DNA from: Opitutia bacterium ISCC 52
Lineage (GTDB): Bacteria > Verrucomicrobiota > Verrucomicrobiia > Opitutales > UBA2995
Direction of reading: 5' to 3'
DNA length: 64,000 nucleotides
NCBI GenBank assembly: GCA_014529675.2
Contig: CP076040.1
Coordinates: 3,801,894 to 3,865,893, forward strand
The notes beneath the pieces were generated by a model that was not told the DNA's origin, searched no databases, and saw only the letters and a list, made by a program, of their open reading frames with translations. A program made the translations under genes and the position numbers. How positions within the stretch are numbered: position 1 is the stretch's first letter; the number at the start of each line of letters is the position of its first letter. Shown piece by piece: positions 63,343 through 64,000 of the stretch.

Positions 63343-64000
63343 ATGATCAAACGCACGCATATCCCTTTCAAACTAGTCGCGAGTGTAAGTCTCGGTATCA
63401 CCCTTCTCCTGAGCAGCCAGACCCTGGCCTACAAGCCTGTCTACATCCACAGCGACGCCGACGAAGACTACCTCGCTCAACGATCACCAGATAAACGGGA
63501 AACCTATTACTTTTTCGAGGGGCTCTTTTTTGGAGGCTACATTCGAGATGACAGTTTAACCGATGTGAGCTTTTTACAGCTCGCCCAATCGATGGCTCCT
63601 CACCTGACCCAACAAAATTATTGGCCAGCGGAGAGTAAGGAAGATTGCGATCTGCTACTGATAGTTAATTGGGGAACGACCAACCCGGGACACCATGGTG
63701 ACGTGGCCGGACGCATTATTCCCGATCCCTTCGACGGCGAGTATTACGACGACCTGGCAGCAGGCAGCTACAAAGAATCGGATTATGAATGGTTCGGTAA
63801 GCGCCGCAACTCAAAGCTCCTCGGATTTTATCCCTACCTTCGCTGGGAACACTTCACCGGCATCACACGACAAGATGAATACGAACTGCGAGCCGCTCTT
63901 CAGACCGAACGCTACTTTATCATCGTAACCGCATTCGATTTCCAGGAATTGCTGGAAAACAAAGAATGGAAACGCCTCTGGTCCACCCGTTACAATATTC
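63343..64000 (+). CDS. Exported protein of unknown function, N-terminal 219 residues (runs off the right edge)
   Basis: The ATG at 63343 starts a signal peptide (FKLVASVSLGITLLLSSQTLA) followed by YKPVYIHSDADEDYLAQRSPDKRETYYFFEGLFFGG and later ADLL-type LLIVNWGTTNPGHHGDVAG. I do not recognise a domain beyond a general verrucomicrobial secreted-protein pattern that I recall without name. The frame is open to the last base of the window, so the gene is incomplete at its 3' end. Confidence 0.75.
   Translation, partial: MIKRTHIPFKLVASVSLGITLLLSSQTLAYKPVYIHSDADEDYLAQRSPDKRETYYFFEGLFFGGYIRDDSLTDVSFLQLAQSMAPHLTQQNYWPAESKEDCDLLLIVNWGTTNPGHHGDVAGRIIPDPFDGEYYDDLAAGSYKESDYEWFGKRRNSKLLGFYPYLRWEHFTGITRQDEYELRAALQTERYFIIVTAFDFQELLENKEWKRLWSTRYNI

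Noticed and set aside
1-64000. tRNA, rRNA, integrase, transposase or prophage genes
   Set aside because: None seen on either strand; all sizeable frames are accounted for by the listed genes.

Overview
The window looks like a chromosomal segment of a marine, polysaccharide-degrading member of the Verrucomicrobiota (Opitutae-like); this is inferred from gene content, since no rRNA or other marker gene is present. Pointers are a paired PSD1 (DUF1549/DUF1553) and DUF1501 gene, several Gfo/Idh/MocA oxidoreductases and TIM-barrel isomerases with twin-arginine leaders, DUF1080 lipoproteins, a DUF6797-like/azurin chimera, three CxPxR sulfatases and a PL6 lyase. Nearly everything is protein-coding on alternating strands in short operons. 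I saw no tRNA, rRNA, CRISPR array, transposase or phage gene.

Layout. 1-4.0 kb: end of a pectate-lyase-like gene, a Tat-exported Gfo/Idh/MocA protein, an SDR, and a fungal-type cystathionine gamma-synthase-like enzyme. 4.1-7.2 kb: a two-component GTPase/GAP1-like locus, broken by a one-base shift in the GTPase gene, followed by a glycine-zipper lipoprotein. 7.3-10.1 kb: a small ferredoxin-fold-like protein and a SNF2 ATPase. 10.3-23 kb: catabolic and exported genes (azurin chimera, Gfo/Idh/MocA, isomerase, SMP-30, PSD1, DUF1501, PL6 lyase). 23-35.4 kb: frameshifted DUF1080-like protein, M29-like peptidase, NhaC antiporter, two MFS carriers, two sulfatases, another Gfo/Idh/MocA. 35.4-43 kb: housekeeping and miscellaneous genes (SBP, RluA, cyclophilin, DUF2235, LMW-PTP, cyanophycinase), a deletion scar joining two gene remnants, and two convergent SCO genes. 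43-50.7 kb: an isomerase, a ydbH-ynbE-ydbL operon, and an exported RraA/enolase/cupin cluster. 50.7-64 kb: DUF1080 lipoprotein, third sulfatase, a hydrolase/DJ-1 operon, ADH, a tautomerase pseudogene, a GbsR-regulated operon, a rhodanese-YceI fusion, a tripartite tricarboxylate transporter and an unidentified exported protein running off the end.

How the genes work together. Most of the window fits a secreted and periplasmic programme for stripping sulfate and opening uronate-rich glycans (sulfatases, PL6, DUF1080, PSD1/DUF1501), followed by oxidation, isomerisation and dehydration of the released sugars (Gfo/Idh/MocA, TIM-barrel isomerases, SMP-30, enolase superfamily, RraA) and uptake by MFS, NhaC and TTT carriers. 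The most unusual items are the DO-GTPase/GAP1-like locus at 4.1-6.6 kb, a complete YdbH/YnbE/YdbL outer-membrane lipid-homeostasis operon, two or three families of REPIN-like palindromic repeats, and two regulatory palindrome pairs (one near GbsR, one near the cupin/DUF1080 genes). Two one-base indels in A-runs and one in-frame TGA show that some genes are disrupted, either truly or by sequencing error.
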